Positions 61,176 through 64,000 of a stretch of DNA of 64,000 nt are shown here, piece by piece (the stretch's first letter is position 1; each line of letters begins with the position of its first letter). Made by a program: the position numbers and the translations under genes. The notes under the pieces are model-generated. The model searched no databases, was not told where the DNA came from, and saw nothing but the letters and a program-made list of their open reading frames with translations. Location: NCBI GenBank assembly GCA_021325495.1, contig JAJPGZ010000013.1, positions 62,001 through 126,000 of the forward strand, given 5' to 3'. The stretch is from Spartobacteria bacterium. Its GTDB lineage: Bacteria > Verrucomicrobiota > Verrucomicrobiia > Chthoniobacterales > UBA10450.

Positions 61176-62203
61176 GTCAGCATCCCGGCGATGGCGTTCG
61201 TTAGGCAATCGGAGGACGCGCGCCGCTGATACCATTCGTAATGTTGAATGGCGAGTGGTGGACGCTCCGATGCGGGCGGCAAATTGCGAATCGAATACGG
61301 ACCGGGCAATTCATCCGCAATCCGTGAAAGGCGATGCGGAAAAACGGGAATGATCGCGTGGGCGCAGGCGGCGGCGAACGCGCTCGATTTCAACACTACT
61401 GGCCCGGGAACATCGTCGCGGTGGAAGTAATCGAACCAGGCAAACGAACATTCGCGCAAAAGTTTGGATGCGTCGTCGGCATCGATATTGGGCGAGTAAT
61501 GTCCGTCGATTCCCGCAAGATCGACAATCGCCTTTCGCACGTCGTCGTTTTCGTTTCCGCCGATGATGTGCAACATCTTCGGCGCGATCTCCGACGAAAT
61601 CCGCGCGCGCTGTTCGCGAAATGATCGAAGTGCGCGAAGGATTGCCGCTGTCCCTCCGCAAATAACCCAGCGATGCGGATCGCGATTTGAAATTTGTTCC
61701 GCGGAAAGATTCGGCTCACCGAAATTTGAAAAGACGGGGTGAACGGCCACGCGCGCTTGCGGCGCCAAACGAAGCAATTGCGCGCGCGCGATCTCGTTCG
61801 TGACAACAGAATCGTCGGAGAGGCGGGCGATTTCGCGCGCGATCCGAACCTGCAATGGACGCAACCAAAACGCGCTGCTCCGTGGCGGGCCCGAGGCGTA
61901 AAGCTCGTGAAAAATGGTGACGAACTTGCCTGGGCAATGCTGGTGCAACTCGCGCAAGATCGACAACAAACGAAACGGGACACCGCGCGATTGGTAGCCG
62001 TAATTCACGTAGTGCAGAATGACATGACGCTGATTAGCGCGCGCGTCCAAGGTATCGCCGGTAACGAACGTAGTTTCATAACTCGCGCGCTCGCGCAGTT
62101 TCCGCGACAAGGTTTCGGCGTAATCGCCCACGGCTTCACGCTTTCCAGGCAAGCGCGGAACGATCTGCAAAATATTTTGCGAAGTGCTCACGGCGAGACG
62201 CAT
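61172..62203 (-). CDS. glycosyltransferase-like (GT-B) protein, divergent
   Basis: A 343-residue protein in the glycosyltransferase operon. The N-terminal text 'NILQIVPRLPGKREAVGDYA' and 'FVTIFHELYASGPPRSSAFW' resemble GT4-type acceptor domains. The C-terminal donor half is diverged: 'CSFAWFDYFHRDDVPGPVVL' stands near the place of EX7E, without the usual Glu pair, so it may be inactive or of another fold family. Motif copies at 61517 ('IVDLAG') and 61956. It overlaps neighbours by 4 and 16 bases. Confidence 0.65.
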   Translation of the reverse strand: MRLAVSTSQNILQIVPRLPGKREAVGDYAETLSRKLRERASYETTFVTGDTLDARANQRHVILHYVNYGYQSRGVPFRLLSILRELHQHCPGKFVTIFHELYASGPPRSSAFWLRPLQVRIAREIARLSDDSVVTNEIARAQLLRLAPQARVAVHPVFSNFGEPNLSAEQISNRDPHRWVICGGTAAILRALRSFREQRARISSEIAPKMLHIIGGNENDDVRKAIVDLAGIDGHYSPNIDADDASKLLRECSFAWFDYFHRDDVPGPVVLKSSAFAAACAHAIIPVFPHRLSRIADELPGPYSIRNLPPASERPPLAIQHYEWYQRRASSDCLTNAIAGMLT

Positions 62204-64000
62204 TCCAAAATCGGCTTCCAGAATTTTTCGTGTTGGTCGCGCCGTTGAAAATCCCGGTGCGCAAGCGCGAGCGCGTTAGATGCGTAGGCCTCGGCCTCGG
62301 TTGAGCCTAACAAACTGCGCAACGCGCTCGCGATTTCGTTCGCATCGAGCGTGGTGATGAGGGCGGCGGCGTGATTTTGCGCGAGCAGGTTGCAAACGGC
62401 GGTGCCGGGCGGGCCGTGATAAATGATGGGAATTCCGCTGGCGAGATAGCTCACCATTTTCGTGGACAAGCTGTAGGCGACGAATGCGCGATGCTCTTCA
62501 TCAAACGGCAGCGGCAAATATAAAAAATCGGCCTTGGTGAAATCGGATTGAACGTCCGCTTCCGTGCCGTAGGGCAAGACCTGCACTCGCGGTTTGTGCA
62601 AGTGCGACCTAACGAATCCGCAACGGAGCGTAATCGAACGCGCGACATCCGGCGCAAGATCGACAAGGTCAACCGCATCAATCAACGCCCTCAGGTTTGG
62701 TTCGTATTCGAGATGAAACAAACCCATGAAATAAATGCGTAAACTTTTCGGCGCGGTCCGCGGCGCGGGCGCGAGTTGATCGACGCCGTCCGTGACCACG
62801 ACAAAATCGCGCGCGCCGTAACGGCGGCTGTATTCGTCGCCCAATTCTTTTGAGACGACAAAACGCCCATCCGCGCCCGACCACGCATCGGCGAGACAAC
62901 GCGACATCACATCGCGCGGCGTCCGGCCGCCGCTGGTGTAAACCGCATCGTCGTGCACTTGCAGAAAGAATGGCACGCCCAGTTTTTTTGCGACGCGATA
63001 TGCGTGATGAAAATCGATTCCGCCATGCGCGACCGCATGGAGCGCGCGCGCGTTCACTTTGCGGCAAACGCGCTCCAGTTTCTTTTTGAACCGCCGACTG
63101 AACAGCGGCGCCGATGCATTCGGCAGTGCCATGAAACGAGTGTGTTCGATGCGGCCGAAATGCGGACGCGTGGGCAAATGAATTTCGTTGTCGATCTTGC
63201 GGGTGGGTCTTTGCGGCAAGGTCGAGACGCAAAGAAATAGCAACGGTGCATCGCGCAAAAGTGTGCGCAAAATTCGGCCCCCGCCGCCGCCTTCCACGCT
63301 GGCGACCCCGAACGGTTCGGTAAAAACGATGCGGCCGAGCTTGGCCATCGCGCGGCGGTAGTGCTCGATGGTGTCGGCCGCGATTTTTTCCCACTGAAAT
63401 TTTTCTGCGATCGCGCGGGATCGCGCCGAAAGCGCTTCATATTCCTCAGGCGGAAGATCGAGAATTTTCAGGGCGCGTTGCGCCATGTCATCGACATCGC
63501 CGGCCGCGACGAGAAAATCCCGATTATCTTCGCCGAAAATGCCGCGCGGACCGGGAACGTCGAACGCAATCGTCGGAATACCGGCGGCAAGCTGTTCGAG
63601 AATGGCGAGACCGAAACCTTCGACGTAACTCGGAAAAACGCCGACCGCGCAATCCGCGAGCAAGATCGACAATTGCTCGGAAGAATATTCCGGAACGAGT
63701 TCAACTCGCTCGGACGAGCGCAGTCCGAGATCGGCAAAAATTTTCTCCGAGTCGGTCATGGTGCCGAGAAAGGCGAACCGTGCGTCCGGAATGTGTCGCC
63801 AGATGCTACGAATAATTTTCGGCCAATCGCGCGCGCCTTTACGCGGGCCCCACATGCCGATGAAGCTGATTTTCTTTCGCGCGAGCCGCGCGGCGGCGGG
63901 GGCGGCGCTTCGGGCGAGCGTTTGACGACGTTCGCTCGTTAGGCCGTAAGGCTCGACCACGATCGGAAGATCGACATGTACATCCTCCCGAAGCACGTGC
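62188..64000 (-). CDS. tandem GT4 glycosyltransferase, N-terminus beyond window
   Basis: The frame is open through the right edge, so the start lies outside. The visible part, about 602 residues, holds the C-terminal half of one GT4 domain ('KISFIGMWGPRKGARDWPKI', 'VGVFPSYVEGFGLAILEQLA' with EX7E) and then, after 'HYRRAMAKLGRIVFTEPFGV', a second GT-B unit ('FFLQVHDDAVYTSGGRTPRD', 'FLYLPLPFDEEHRAFVAYSL'). The two are joined without a stop. Two linked activities, or one catalytic plus one regulatory domain, are possible. First visible gene of the leftward operon. Confidence 0.75.
   Translation of the reverse strand, partial: HVLREDVHVDLPIVVEPYGLTSERRQTLARSAAPAAARLARKKISFIGMWGPRKGARDWPKIIRSIWRHIPDARFAFLGTMTDSEKIFADLGLRSSERVELVPEYSSEQLSILLADCAVGVFPSYVEGFGLAILEQLAAGIPTIAFDVPGPRGIFGEDNRDFLVAAGDVDDMAQRALKILDLPPEEYEALSARSRAIAEKFQWEKIAADTIEHYRRAMAKLGRIVFTEPFGVASVEGGGGGRILRTLLRDAPLLFLCVSTLPQRPTRKIDNEIHLPTRPHFGRIEHTRFMALPNASAPLFSRRFKKKLERVCRKVNARALHAVAHGGIDFHHAYRVAKKLGVPFFLQVHDDAVYTSGGRTPRDVMSRCLADAWSGADGRFVVSKELGDEYSRRYGARDFVVVTDGVDQLAPAPRTAPKSLRIYFMGLFHLEYEPNLRALIDAVDLVDLAPDVARSITLRCGFVRSHLHKPRVQVLPYGTEADVQSDFTKADFLYLPLPFDEEHRAFVAYSLSTKMVSYLASGIPIIYHGPPGTAVCNLLAQNHAAALITTLDANEIASALRSLLGSTEAEAYASNALALAHRDFQRRDQHEKFWKPILECVSP

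Overview
The window reads as a chromosomal segment of a GC-rich Gram-negative-type bacterium. The gene mix (split coaC and coaB, HemQ, a CdaA diadenylate cyclase beside folP, a PUR-type nucleic-acid-binding protein, a tiny lysine-rich peptide, pyruvate phosphate dikinase) fits a soil member of Verrucomicrobiota, perhaps Chthoniobacterales or 'Udaeobacter'-like. That placement is inference from gene content; no rRNA is present. No phage, IS element or CRISPR array is seen.

Layout. 1-9.5 kb: dNTPase, YkvA protein, the pdhA-pdhB-pdhC operon, rpsT, an L,D-transpeptidase and a cellulose-synthase-like glycosyltransferase. 9.5-15.7 kb: hybrid histidine kinase, HU protein, DUF4388 protein, RNase HIII, MutY. 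15.7-22.3 kb: yicC, gmk, coaC, coaB, a 19-residue basic peptide, an inositol-phosphatase-family protein, ispF, cysS and a beta-helix protein. 22.3-33 kb: TPR protein, tRNA-Ser(GGA), hemQ, rhomboid-like protein, gcvT, gcvH, xseB, dxs, an ABC ATPase, an epimerase, scpA, rodA. 33-41 kb: SprT-like protein, cdaA, folP, rnr, PUR protein, ppdK. 41-64 kb: a surface-polysaccharide locus with two polymerase/ligase-like membrane proteins, two GT-C-like enzymes, an initiating sugar phosphotransferase, many GT4 and GT2 glycosyltransferases, two acetyltransferases and two methyltransferases. Most of its minus-strand genes overlap by 4-20 bases, indicating long operons. No flippase or export genes are visible, so the locus probably continues past the right edge.

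The most unusual property is not a gene. The 10-mer AAGATCGACA (reverse TGTCGATCTT) occurs about 120 times in 64 kb, in both orientations, in all reading frames and in most intergenic gaps, against about 0.1 expected by chance. It is nearly always followed by A or T. At least nine places hold two direct copies spaced exactly 15 or 16 bases apart, and one inter-gene gap holds an inverted pair with a 2-base loop. Several stop codons are built from it (TAAGATCGACA or TAGATCGACA), and at 31293-31305 one copy supplies both the stop of scpA and the start of the next gene. A second iterated word, GCCTAACGA/TCGTTAGGC, occurs roughly 35-40 times. Both resemble DNA-uptake signal sequences or HIP1-type iterated motifs in density, but match no known uptake dialect that I recognise.

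A third layer is made of GC-rich palindromic units (TGTAGCGGC type). They lie between genes and, in frame, inside the coding sequences of RNase R and the pyruvate dehydrogenase E2 linkers. All counts here were made by eye and should be recomputed.
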